Positions 57,655-64,000 of a stretch of 64,000 nucleotides of DNA are shown here, piece by piece. Position 1 is the stretch's first letter, and each line of letters opens with the position of its first letter. Location: positions 27,159-91,158 of IMG/VR virus record IMGVR_UViG_3300005096_000071; one strand, given 5' to 3'. This DNA is from a virus. Below the pieces are notes generated by a model, which was not told where the DNA came from, did not search any database, and saw only the letters and a program-made list of their open reading frames with translations. The position numbers and the translations under genes were made by a program.

Positions 57655-59442
57655 ATGTCCGACGACGAGACCGACGACGACCTCCCCGCAATCCCGGAGG
57701 TGTACGTGATGCGGATCCAGGAGACCCGCCGCTCGATAGATCTGCGGGCGAAACAATCCTACCTCCGGCAAACCCAGCACGACCACCGCAATCTGACGTG
57801 GGACGGCGGGCCGCGAGACCCCGGGATCGGCTACATGCGCGAGCGTCTCGAACCCTACGGGTTCACCGTGACGAACGGCGCCCCATACGGAAACCGTCGA
57901 CCCTCGTGCCCGTATCCCATCGGTCGCCAGGTGATCCGGGCGTTCACCGACATGGTGTTCGGCTCCTCGGAGCCCGACCTGTCGGTTCCGGCCGATCAAC
58001 GGACGGGGCGATACCTCGCGGCCATCATGCGGGAGTCCAACGCCTGGGACACGCTCTCGGAGTCACGCGACTTCAGTGGTGCATGTGGCGAGACTGCGAT
58101 CCTCGCTGAGGTGATCGAGGGGGAGCCGTCGACCGAGCGACTCAACACCGCCGACCTGAAAGTGATCGAGTGGGAGGACCGCAAGGGCTGGGTTCCCGCC
58201 GTCGTGATCGAACAGCGACTGGTCGAGACGACAGAGGAGGACGAGAAAACGAAGAAACTCGAAACCGTGAAAAAGTGGAGGACCCGCTACTGGGACCGGA
58301 CCCACACGCTTGCGTTCGAGGATGTCCCCGAGGACTACGGCAAGGATGAGATCTCGAAGGGTGAAGCCCCGCCGCCGATCCTGCCCGAGGGCGAGCCCGT
58401 CGAACACCACGCCGGACGGTGCCCGGTGGTGTGGCTGCAGAACACCAGGTCGAGCAAGAGTCCCGCGGGAGAGTCGGACCTCGACGGCGTGCACGAGACG
58501 GCCGACCAGCTGGACAAGCTCCAGTCGATGACGATTCGAGCGAGCAACGCCAATGCCGACCCCACGCTGGTCTACAAAGATGAGCGAGCGGAGCGCCGCC
58601 GCAACCCCCAACTAAAGAAGGGGTACGGCGCGCGGATCGACGTTGGGCCGAACGGTGACGTGAAGCTGCTAGAGACCACCGGGTCGTCGATCGAGACAGC
58701 CTGGATCGGGATCGAGAAACTCCGTTTCGAGATCCTGCAGACCACGGGCGCCGTGATCGTCACGCCGGAGTCGGCGAGTAACTACAAGTCCGGCAAGGCG
58801 ATCCAGATGCTGTGGCGAACGATGGAGAGTCGATGCAGCATGCGGCTACGCGTGCCTCTGGAGACTGGGATCCGACAGCTGTGCGCGATCTGGATCGCAG
58901 TTGGCACCGCGATCAAAGTCGCGTCCGTCGAGGACGAGGATCCCAAGGGCGTGATCCTCCCCCCGCGAGTCATCGAGCCGAAGGCCGAGGACAAGACTAA
59001 AGCGCGCGAGGCCGGGAAAGACGTAAAGCCAAAGCTTGAGCCTCACCAGGTGGGCGACGGTAGCTACGTCGAGGTCCGGTGGTCGCCGTACCACGAGCCG
59101 ACGGCCGAGGACCTCTTGGCGTACGCCAGCGCGCTCGCCAACGCGAACGGTCAGAAGCCGCTGATCTCGAAAGAGACCGCGACCCGCGAGTTCATCAACG
59201 TGATCGGCAACGTCGACCCCGACGAGGAGCTGGACAAGATCGCCGAGGAGCACGAGGAGGGGATGGAGGAGTTCGGCGCCGCTATCGGTGGCGCGGGTGG
59301 TGTTCCATTCGGGAAACCTGGTGAAGGCGCCAAGGACGACGACGCCAAAAAGAAAGACGGCGACAAGGACGACGGCGCAGGGGACGACAAGGGCGAAGCC
59401 AACGACAAGGACGACGGGAAGGCCAAGGCTGATCAGGAGTGA
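57655..59442 (+). CDS. portal protein (595 aa)
   Basis: It follows terL. It starts MSDDETDDDLPAIPEVYVMRIQETRRSI, then RLEPYGFTVTNGAPYGNRR, AFTDMVFGSSEPDLSV, QLDKLQSMTIRASNANADPTLVYKDERA, a portal-like order (N-terminal clip, wing, stem) of the DUF4055/Mu-like portal type. The C-terminal ~80 residues are low-complexity Asp/Lys/Gly (DDDAKKKDGDKDDGAGDDKG). It forms the 12-subunit DNA gate. The Mu F-like gene overlaps its end by four bases. Confidence 0.8.
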   Translation: MSDDETDDDLPAIPEVYVMRIQETRRSIDLRAKQSYLRQTQHDHRNLTWDGGPRDPGIGYMRERLEPYGFTVTNGAPYGNRRPSCPYPIGRQVIRAFTDMVFGSSEPDLSVPADQRTGRYLAAIMRESNAWDTLSESRDFSGACGETAILAEVIEGEPSTERLNTADLKVIEWEDRKGWVPAVVIEQRLVETTEEDEKTKKLETVKKWRTRYWDRTHTLAFEDVPEDYGKDEISKGEAPPPILPEGEPVEHHAGRCPVVWLQNTRSSKSPAGESDLDGVHETADQLDKLQSMTIRASNANADPTLVYKDERAERRRNPQLKKGYGARIDVGPNGDVKLLETTGSSIETAWIGIEKLRFEILQTTGAVIVTPESASNYKSGKAIQMLWRTMESRCSMRLRVPLETGIRQLCAIWIAVGTAIKVASVEDEDPKGVILPPRVIEPKAEDKTKAREAGKDVKPKLEPHQVGDGSYVEVRWSPYHEPTAEDLLAYASALANANGQKPLISKETATREFINVIGNVDPDEELDKIAEEHEEGMEEFGAAIGGAGGVPFGKPGEGAKDDDAKKKDGDKDDGAGDDKGEANDKDDGKAKADQE

Positions 59443-60545
59443 GCGCCGACCGCATCGCGGTGCTGCTTGAAGTCCAGCACCGGTGGATCAAGGGCAAGCT
59501 GCGGAGGATGTCGCGGCGGCAGTTCGAGATCGTGAGGGCGGCAATGCTCCACGTCGAGGCCGAGCTACGCACGGTGCGCTGGGGGAGTTGGGGGGAGGCC
59601 GAGCGCCGGGGGACCTTGATCATGCTGGCGCGCGCGGTGTCGGCGATGACGGCCTACCAGGTGGCCGAGCTTGCGGCCGAGCTACCCAACATCGTGCGCA
59701 TGAGCCAAAAGCATTCGGCGAAGTGGCTCCGCACCCTCGACAAGCAATTCCATGGTTCAGTGCGCCCGCTTCGGTTCGACACGCTCGCGTGGTGGGAGTC
59801 GAAACATCCCGAGTTCGGCGAGGTCCGGCTCCGAGAGTTCCGCAAGTCGCTCAACCGCTACGGTGCGGCCGCCGTCAAGGCCACCGAGGACGCTCTGGCT
59901 CGCAACGTCCTGCTAGGCCAGCCGTGGTGGGATGCCCGCGACGACGTCCGCAGGGCGGTGCGTGGGGCCGTCAGTAGCCAGGACTGGAGAGTTGATCGGA
60001 TCCTCCGGACCGAGACCTCCGCGGTCTACAACGGGACGATGCTCGCGACGCTTCAATCGGAAGACTCCGCGGATGACCCGATGAACAAGCGCCTCGCGGC
60101 GACGTTCGACGCGGCGACGGCCTTAGATTCGGTCTTGCTCGATGGCCAGATCCAGCCCGTCGGAAAGCCGTTCTACGACTCCTACCACGGGTTCGAGTAC
60201 ATGGCGCCGCCCAACCGACCGAACGATCGCGAGATCGTGATCGGCTGGCGTTCGAGCTATGGCGACATTGATCTGAAGCACGCCACGAGGAGCCAGCGCC
60301 AGGCGGCCGAGAGAGCGGCCGACAAGGCGGCCCGGGGGAGAATGGGGCGCACGGGTGCCGCGGCCGAAGTCGGCGCCCTGGAGCGACAGCAGGCAGCCCT
60401 GGAGATCCAGGCACGCCAGTTCACGGACCCCGAGGTCCGCGCGTCTGTCAAGGGGCAGCTGGGATCGGTTCGTCGCCGCTTGCGAGCGCTAAGTACTTCC
60501 GGACGCGGCGGCGCTGGTACAGGCCGGCGTTCGATCCCCGCGTGA
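59439..60545 (+). CDS. Mu F-like head morphogenesis protein (368 aa)
   Basis: The GTG overlaps the portal stop. Residues ~150-290 show the SPP1 gp7/Mu F domain: VDRILRTETSAVYNGTMLATL, KRLAATFDAATALDSVLLDGQ, GKPFYDSYHGFEYMAPPNRPNDREIVIGWR. The N-terminal half is helical and basic. It is a minor capsid protein made with the portal. Its last ~100 bp overlap the Dam-family gene on the opposite strand. Confidence 0.8.
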   Translation: MSADRIAVLLEVQHRWIKGKLRRMSRRQFEIVRAAMLHVEAELRTVRWGSWGEAERRGTLIMLARAVSAMTAYQVAELAAELPNIVRMSQKHSAKWLRTLDKQFHGSVRPLRFDTLAWWESKHPEFGEVRLREFRKSLNRYGAAAVKATEDALARNVLLGQPWWDARDDVRRAVRGAVSSQDWRVDRILRTETSAVYNGTMLATLQSEDSADDPMNKRLAATFDAATALDSVLLDGQIQPVGKPFYDSYHGFEYMAPPNRPNDREIVIGWRSSYGDIDLKHATRSQRQAAERAADKAARGRMGRTGAAAEVGALERQQAALEIQARQFTDPEVRASVKGQLGSVRRRLRALSTSGRGGAGTGRRSIPA

Positions 60546-61095
60546 TCGTGATCGTCCCGTAGTCGAGGAACACGTCCGCGAACTCCATCGGGAGCGGGCC
60601 CCAGTAGGGGAGGACCGAGGGGAACGGCGCCCCGGCCGGCGCCCCTTTGAACGGGATTCGGCCCGACCAGTGGCACAGTACGTCAGCCGTTACGATGTCG
60701 CGGCCGTACCAGACGGTGTCGGTGCGGGAAGGCCAGAGCCCGATCACCACGCACGAGCCAACCCCTCCCGCGTTGGCGCCCGCTCCGAAGTAGCGGGCCC
60801 GCGAGGTCCAGAGCTGCAGGGCGGTCCCGTACTCGGAGTTGCAGAACACACGGGTGCCGCGCCCGTAGACGGGCCAGGGCGTCACCAGGCCGTCGTCCTC
60901 CTCGGTGAGGGAGCGCGAGGCCCCGACCACATCCCCGGCCCCTCCGCACGGGTCCAGATCGATCACAGGGTCGTCCGCGCTGCGCTCCACGGGGGGCGGG
61001 TGTCGGCCCATGACTATATCGACAGGGTCGAGGACGAGCCGCGGCGTCTGCCACATTTGGTCCTCGCTTGACATCATCACATCCAGCTTGCTCAT
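60448..61095 (-). CDS. Dam-family (phage N6-adenine) methyltransferase-like protein, variant motif
   Basis: ATG 61095, with GGGGGAAAGG upstream as ribosome binding site. WQTPRLVLDPVDIV, then PVIDLDPCGGAGDVVGASRSLTEEDDGL, VFCNSEYGTALQLWTSRAR, VVIGLWPSRTDTVWYGR, and APAGAPFPSVLPYWGP match the phage Dam family (PF05869-type order W-Q-T-P..DLDPC..N-x-x-Y..PSRTDT..APFPS). The catalytic N/D-PP-Y is N-S-E-Y, so activity is doubtful. Confidence 0.75.
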   Translation of the reverse strand: MSKLDVMMSSEDQMWQTPRLVLDPVDIVMGRHPPPVERSADDPVIDLDPCGGAGDVVGASRSLTEEDDGLVTPWPVYGRGTRVFCNSEYGTALQLWTSRARYFGAGANAGGVGSCVVIGLWPSRTDTVWYGRDIVTADVLCHWSGRIPFKGAPAGAPFPSVLPYWGPLPMEFADVFLDYGTITITRGSNAGLYQRRRVRKYLALASGDEPIPAAP

Positions 61096-61163
61096 GGTTC
61101 TAGGCCTTTCCCCCGACTCCGCATTGCGGACACCGGGCCACATGGCCGCATCGGAAGCACCTC

Positions 61164-61210
61164 CCGGTTGCAACCGGCCGGCAAAGAACGCGTGCACCTA
61201 AACAGGTGCA
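61164..61210. repeat. two palindromes upstream of the Dam-family gene
   Basis: CCGGTTGCAACCGG (61164-61177) is a perfect 14-bp palindrome; TGCACCT-AAAC-AGGTGCA (61193-61210) is an exact 7-bp inverted repeat. Both contain the TTGCA/TGCAC words found in the composite promoters, in symmetric form, so they may be operator sites. Confidence 0.7.
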
Positions 61211-61330
61211 TCATTTACGCACGGCCCTAAGCAGGAACGATGCGGAGACGATCACGCCGGCGACAAAACAGGACGCACCCAAAACGACGCCATAAAAAAG
61301 CGCCTCGCTGAGGGGGATGGCCTGCTCCAT
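61211..61330 (-). CDS. 39-residue membrane protein
   Basis: ATG 61330 is nine bases after a composite-promoter -10. MEQAIPLSEALFYGVVLGAS is followed by CFVAGVIVSASFLL and RAVRK: one transmembrane helix with a positive end (inside). It is a tiny phage membrane protein, expressed from a strong-looking promoter. The function is unknown; host-membrane takeover or exclusion roles are possible. Confidence 0.65.
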   Translation of the reverse strand: MEQAIPLSEALFYGVVLGASCFVAGVIVSASFLLRAVRK

Positions 61331-61339
61331 TGCTCTGTC

Positions 61340-61382
61340 GTTGTAGACTACGATCGGGCGATGTGCAACCCGAAAGGTGCAC
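61340..61382 (-). promoter_or_regulatory. composite leftward promoter (39-aa membrane protein)
   Basis: Minus strand: GTGCAC (61382-61377), 8 bp, TTGCAC (61368-61363), 17 bp, TACAAC (61345-61340), 9 nt, ATG 61330. It is identical at the -10 to the copy at 21004. Confidence 0.8.
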
Positions 61383-61389
61383 ATCTGAC

Positions 61390-61418
61390 TTGAAGGTCGC
61401 CGCAAGGCACGTCACACT
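61390..61418 (+). promoter_or_regulatory. rightward promoter before GTG 61425
   Basis: TTGAAG (61390-61395), 17 bp, CACACT (61413-61418), six bases, GTG 61425. It is divergent from the composite promoter. Confidence 0.4.
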
Positions 61419-61424
61419 CCTACC

Positions 61425-61622
61425 GTGTACATCAGTGAGCAGATGATCGCGACGCTTGCCCGGGTCAGAGCGCGGCGCGTCAAGGTCGACGACCTGCGCG
61501 AGCAAGATCTGAACCGGCTCGTAGCGAAGGGGCTCGTGCGCGTTCGGTTCAGCGACATAGGATTGACGTCGATCGGAGATGTAGCCCTGGCGTCTTTCAA
61601 GCTAGGGAAGGCGTGCGCGTGA
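61425..61622 (+). CDS. small winged-helix-like protein (65 aa)
   Basis: GTG 61425 (MYISEQMIATLARVRARRVK). The layout helix-helix-turn-strand (LREQDLNRLVAKGLVRVRFS-DIGLTSIGDVALASF) resembles a minimal winged helix, common in phage regulators. It is the first gene of a short rightward unit. Unproven. Confidence 0.45.
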   Translation: MYISEQMIATLARVRARRVKVDDLREQDLNRLVAKGLVRVRFSDIGLTSIGDVALASFKLGKACA

Positions 61623-62065
61623 CCTCCGAGGTCCTGGACAAGCGGCAGAGCGAGGACGGCCGCACGCTGGTGACGTGGCACGCGGACGGGATGCTGCGGG
61701 CGTGGGAACGCGGGACGGCAGAGACCCACCACGAAGTCCGCGCGTCTGGCTGGGCGCGCGTCGACACTCACCGGCCGCCCGCACCGCCAGACCCCGAGGA
61801 CATCGGGGCGGTGGTCGGTGCGGCGTTCGACCATGAAGTGGTCCACCGGGTGCGCGCTGTGTCGCTCATCTACGGGCTCTACCCCGAGGTGTACAGCCGA
61901 TCGATCGAGTCGCGCGGGTTCGTCCGGGCGCACACCGATCCAGCCTCGACGCTGAGGCACTACGAGGCAGACGTCCGGGCGAAGCGCAGCGGGGTGAAGC
62001 CGCCGCCAGAGGCCAGGAGTGGGGCCGGCGTTGGTCCGGGCGGACTTGGAGCCGTGAGGGAATGA
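61613..62065 (+). CDS. hypothetical protein (150 aa)
   Basis: GTG 61613 or 61619, overlapping the previous gene. Beta-rich opening (RTLVTWHADGMLRAWERG), helical middle (VVGAAFDHEVVHRVRAVSLIYGLYPEVYS) and basic Pro/Gly-rich end. No family recognised. Confidence 0.45.
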   Translation: MRVTSEVLDKRQSEDGRTLVTWHADGMLRAWERGTAETHHEVRASGWARVDTHRPPAPPDPEDIGAVVGAAFDHEVVHRVRAVSLIYGLYPEVYSRSIESRGFVRAHTDPASTLRHYEADVRAKRSGVKPPPEARSGAGVGPGGLGAVRE

Positions 62066-62187
62066 GATTCACCGTGTCGATCCTGGACCTCGCGATGGTG
62101 GCGCTACTCGGCGGGCTCATCGCGAGCGCTCCGACCGTGGCCCATTCAGCCCTGCACCTTCTGGCACTCGCCGAGGGGGGAGTGTAG
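62062..62187 (+). CDS. 41-residue membrane protein
   Basis: ATG 62062, overlapping the previous stop (ATGA). MRFTVSILDLAMVALLGGLI and ASAPTVAHSALHLLALAEGGV: one hydrophobic helix. It is the second tiny membrane protein in this corner. Role unknown. Confidence 0.45.
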   Translation: MRFTVSILDLAMVALLGGLIASAPTVAHSALHLLALAEGGV

Positions 62188-62219
62188 TTCCTGATACTGA
62201 CGCGCCGCCGGGTTCGCGA

Positions 62220-63065
62220 ATGATGCGGGAGGTGAGTGCGGCCAAGATGCTCGGCCGCAAACGGGGCTCCGCCGCCGGGCGCCTTGCGATCTACCGCTGG
62301 GGGATCGAGTTGTCGTGCGGCCACACGTTCGAACGGGAACGAAGGCAAGGCGACGAGATATGGGCGGGTGAGATGCTCGCGTGCCCGCGGTGCCTCGTGG
62401 GGGAGCGCTCAGCGAAGCAGGCAGCCGCGAGGGCGAACGCGTCGGGCGAGTCGACGAACCGGACGAGCGCGTCGGCCGGGTGGGTCAACCCCTCGAAGCT
62501 CGGCGGCAAGTGTCGGTGGTGTGACGGCGAGGTGGCCAAGCCGCGGCGCACGTTCTGCAGCGACACTTGCGTCCACGAGCACCGGATCAGATCGGACTCA
62601 GGCTACGCGAGGATCCAGGTCTGGCGTCGCGATCTTGGCGTTTGCGCAGGTTGCGGTATGGACACGAAGCGAATGGTGCGGGCGATCGTCCGGCACCGGG
62701 CCCGGACATGGCGCAGCCACAGTGGACCGGGCCGAGCCTTCGCGGCGTGGGTCAAGTACGACAAGGGGAAGCTGTCGCCCGATTGTGAGTTGGCCCGGTT
62801 CTGCCGGCTGCTCAAACTGCCGCCGCCGCCGGTCCACCGGATCGACACCCTCTGGGACTGCGACCACACGACGCCGGTGGCCGAGGGCGGGGGCGAGTGC
62901 GGGATGGACAACCTCCGGACCCTCTGCGTCTGGTGCCACCGCGACGAGACCACGAAGCTCCAGCGGCGACTCGCGCGAGCCAAGGCCCGCGAGAAGCAGC
63001 CGGAGCTATTCAGCGACGCGGTTACGGATATCGTCCTCGACGAGGATGGGACAGGGCTTGGATAG
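62220..63065 (+). CDS. HNH endonuclease with zinc clusters (281 aa)
   Basis: ATG 62220 (in-frame ATG 62223 also possible). Zinc pairs CGHTFERE/CPRC, CRWCDG/CSDTC and CAGC, then the HNH core WDCDHTTPVAEGGGECGMDNLRTLCVWCHRDETTKLQRR at residues ~220-260 (H-x, N, H). It is a free-standing homing-type or packaging-associated nuclease. It converges on the minus zinc gene with a 60-bp overlap. Confidence 0.8.
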   Translation: MMREVSAAKMLGRKRGSAAGRLAIYRWGIELSCGHTFERERRQGDEIWAGEMLACPRCLVGERSAKQAAARANASGESTNRTSASAGWVNPSKLGGKCRWCDGEVAKPRRTFCSDTCVHEHRIRSDSGYARIQVWRRDLGVCAGCGMDTKRMVRAIVRHRARTWRSHSGPGRAFAAWVKYDKGKLSPDCELARFCRLLKLPPPPVHRIDTLWDCDHTTPVAEGGGECGMDNLRTLCVWCHRDETTKLQRRLARAKAREKQPELFSDAVTDIVLDEDGTGLG

Positions 63066-63212
63066 ATCGCAGGTCGCGGAGCCGCAGCACTCGCAAACGT
63101 GAGTCGCGAGCGCGGCACCGCAGAGCGGGCACCCCTCGGCGGGCCAGGCGACCATCGCCCCACACCCGCCGCACTTCCGCTCAGTGGGATCGGTTTGCTT
63201 CAGTTTCGTCAC
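63006..63212 (-). CDS. zinc-ribbon protein (68 aa)
   Basis: The GTG or ATG at 63212 follows the membrane gene. Three CxxC-type pairs (CGGCGAMV, CPLCGA, CECCGSATC): two zinc sites. The last 60 bp lie antisense to the HNH gene. Function unknown; small zinc proteins are typical of phage host-takeover operons. Confidence 0.5.
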   Translation of the reverse strand: MTKLKQTDPTERKCGGCGAMVAWPAEGCPLCGAALATHVCECCGSATCDLSKPCPILVEDDIRNRVAE

Positions 63213-63409
63213 TGGGCCCAGGACACACCGGCGAGGTTCGCCATCAGAAAAAAGGCCCCGGCGAGCGCGAGCGCTGGGTAGAGCGTAAGGGTGGCCGCTC
63301 GATGCCAGGACATATCACCCCGGGTGACGATGTCGGATTGCGCGGCCGCCCCGATGATGGCCAGGACAATCCAGGCGAGAAAAGTCGCGATAAAAGTAAC
63401 GACCGCCAT
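63209..63409 (-). CDS. small membrane protein with two TM helices (66 aa)
   Basis: ATG 63409 overlaps the preceding stop. MAVVTFIATFLAWIVLAIIG (TM1), a polar AAQSDIVTRGDMSWHRA loop, then TLTLYPALALAGAFFLMANL (TM2). A holin-like topology, but no lysis gene is near. It is in the leftward operon from 63735. Confidence 0.55.
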   Translation of the reverse strand: MAVVTFIATFLAWIVLAIIGAAAQSDIVTRGDMSWHRAATLTLYPALALAGAFFLMANLAGVSWAQ

Positions 63410-63735
63410 CACGACATCGATCCGCGGAACGCGACCGCTGTGGCGTGAGCGACTGCCCGGGATTGTTCGATCGACTTGCACGAGCCCTCCGCGTAGCAGT
63501 ACGAGCCACCGTCGTCCCGGTTATCGAACGACACCCACCAAGTATGTTGCCCGGCCGAGGCCCCGGTTTTGTCCGGCTCGCGACAGACGGCGATCGCGGG
63601 GCTCCACTCCTCGGCGCCGCCAAGGGTCCCGCCCTCCTCATCCTCCCACCCCGCGGGGGTTTCGTACTGGGGCGCACGCTCGGTGGCGATCCAGGTGGTT
63701 GACTCGGCGGAGATCTTCAACTCGGGGAGGTCCAT
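63409..63735 (-). CDS. hypothetical protein (108 aa)
   Basis: ATG 63735 (MDLPELKISAESTTWIATER) is nine bases after the -10 at 63745-63750. Acidic, with Trp/Tyr-rich core (HTWWVSFDNRDDGGSYCYAEG). The stop overlaps the next start (ATGA). No family recognised. Confidence 0.55.
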   Translation of the reverse strand: MDLPELKISAESTTWIATERAPQYETPAGWEDEEGGTLGGAEEWSPAIAVCREPDKTGASAGQHTWWVSFDNRDDGGSYCYAEGSCKSIEQSRAVAHATAVAFRGSMS

Positions 63736-63744
63736 TGCTCGGCC

Positions 63745-63800
63745 AATGTACACCACAGCGGAGCGGATGGCAATGGGAAAGTGCGCACGAAAGGGTGCAC
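63745..63800 (-). promoter_or_regulatory. composite leftward promoter, box displaced
   Basis: TTGCCA (63773-63768), 17 bp, TACATT (63750-63745), 9 nt, ATG 63735 on the minus strand. The twin box GTGCAC-N8-GCGCAC lies at 63800-63781, shifted about one helical turn from its usual place. Confidence 0.55.
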
Positions 63801-63807
63801 GAGTATC

Positions 63808-63836
63808 TAGGCAGATGCGCGGGGGTCAGCTACCCT
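63808..63836 (+). promoter_or_regulatory. rightward promoter before ATG 63845
   Basis: TAGGCA (63808-63813), 17 bp, TACCCT (63831-63836), eight bases, ATG 63845. It is divergent from the leftward promoter. Confidence 0.4.
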
Positions 63837-63844
63837 CGCACACG

Positions 63845-64000
63845 ATGGCCGAGATCCAGATCACACTCTCCGCTAACCTGGTGATCAAGCCAGCGGCGCA
63901 AACGGCACCCGCGTCCGCGTCACCGGGGACCGCGATCCCGCTGAAGCTGCGCGACAACAATCTGTCGGCGAGTGGGGAGATCTCCCAGATCTGCCAGACC
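63845..64000 (+). CDS. start of a gene cut by the window end
   Basis: ATG 63845, MAEIQITLSANLVIKPAAQT, then SASPGTAIPLKLRDNNLSASG; 52 residues visible. Position after the portal/Mu F region suggests a head gene, but the sequence seen does not identify it. Confidence 0.5.
   Translation, partial: MAEIQITLSANLVIKPAAQTAPASASPGTAIPLKLRDNNLSASGEISQICQT

Overview
This window reads as 64 kb of a larger, high-GC, tailed double-stranded DNA phage with a contractile (myovirus) tail. The evidence is a complete tail module (sheath, tube, tail-assembly chaperones, tape measure, LysM baseplate protein, hub, spike, gp25-like wedge, J-like wedge, fibre-type proteins). It also carries an amidase endolysin, a replicative helicase, a RecT/YqaJ recombination pair, the large terminase, a portal and a Mu F-like head protein. 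No major capsid protein, prohead protease or scaffold is visible; the gene cut off at 64000 starts just after the head-morphogenesis region, so the capsid genes probably follow. No integrase or att site was seen. The host is unknown. A phage-borne esterase lipoprotein with the Ser/Gly-rich spacer typical of Myxococcota secreted proteins is a weak hint toward that phylum (inference).

Layout: 1-10.3 kb holds small accessory genes on both strands, two tandem tRNA-like genes beside a PTH2-type peptidyl-tRNA hydrolase, an esterase and an ASCH protein. 10.4-14.95 kb (+) holds tail completion, sheath and tube. 14.95-21.86 kb is a minus-strand accessory block (DUF1643, thymidylate synthase, an IbrB/IbrA-like ParB plus PAPS-reductase pair of lower GC, a HAD nucleotidase) lying between the tail tube and the chaperones. 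21.97-38.4 kb (+) holds chaperones, tape measure, baseplate, fibres and lysis. 38.5-40.8 kb (-) holds the DnaB-like helicase and partners. 40.9-52 kb (+) holds an SF2 helicase, a pair of candidate leftward small RNAs, an XRE regulator, YqaJ exonuclease, RecT, a RuvC-like resolvase and HNH. 52-60.5 kb (+) holds a likely small terminase, a ParB-methyltransferase fusion, large terminase, portal and Mu F-like protein. 60.4-64 kb holds mixed accessory genes including a Dam-family protein and an HNH endonuclease.

The most striking feature is regulatory. At least eight transcription units share a composite promoter: an RTGCAC-like box exactly 8 bp upstream of a TTGCnn -35, a 17-18 bp spacer, and a TAnnnn -10. 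In most minus-strand cases the start codon lies exactly 9 nt after the -10. A second set of plus-strand, mostly virion-gene units has a TAnnnT-like hexamer exactly 6 nt before the start codon. Both layouts imply leaderless or near-leaderless mRNAs and suggest two temporal classes. The first class heads accessory, replication and recombination genes; the second heads structural and lysis genes. A separate 330-nt gap (44191-44521) carries two leftward promoter-hairpin-terminator units that look like phage small RNAs.

Several reading-frame breaks in the first 2 kb (one at a T5 run) may be assembly errors or real decay. Calls marked hypothetical are supported by frame, overlap and start-signal evidence only.
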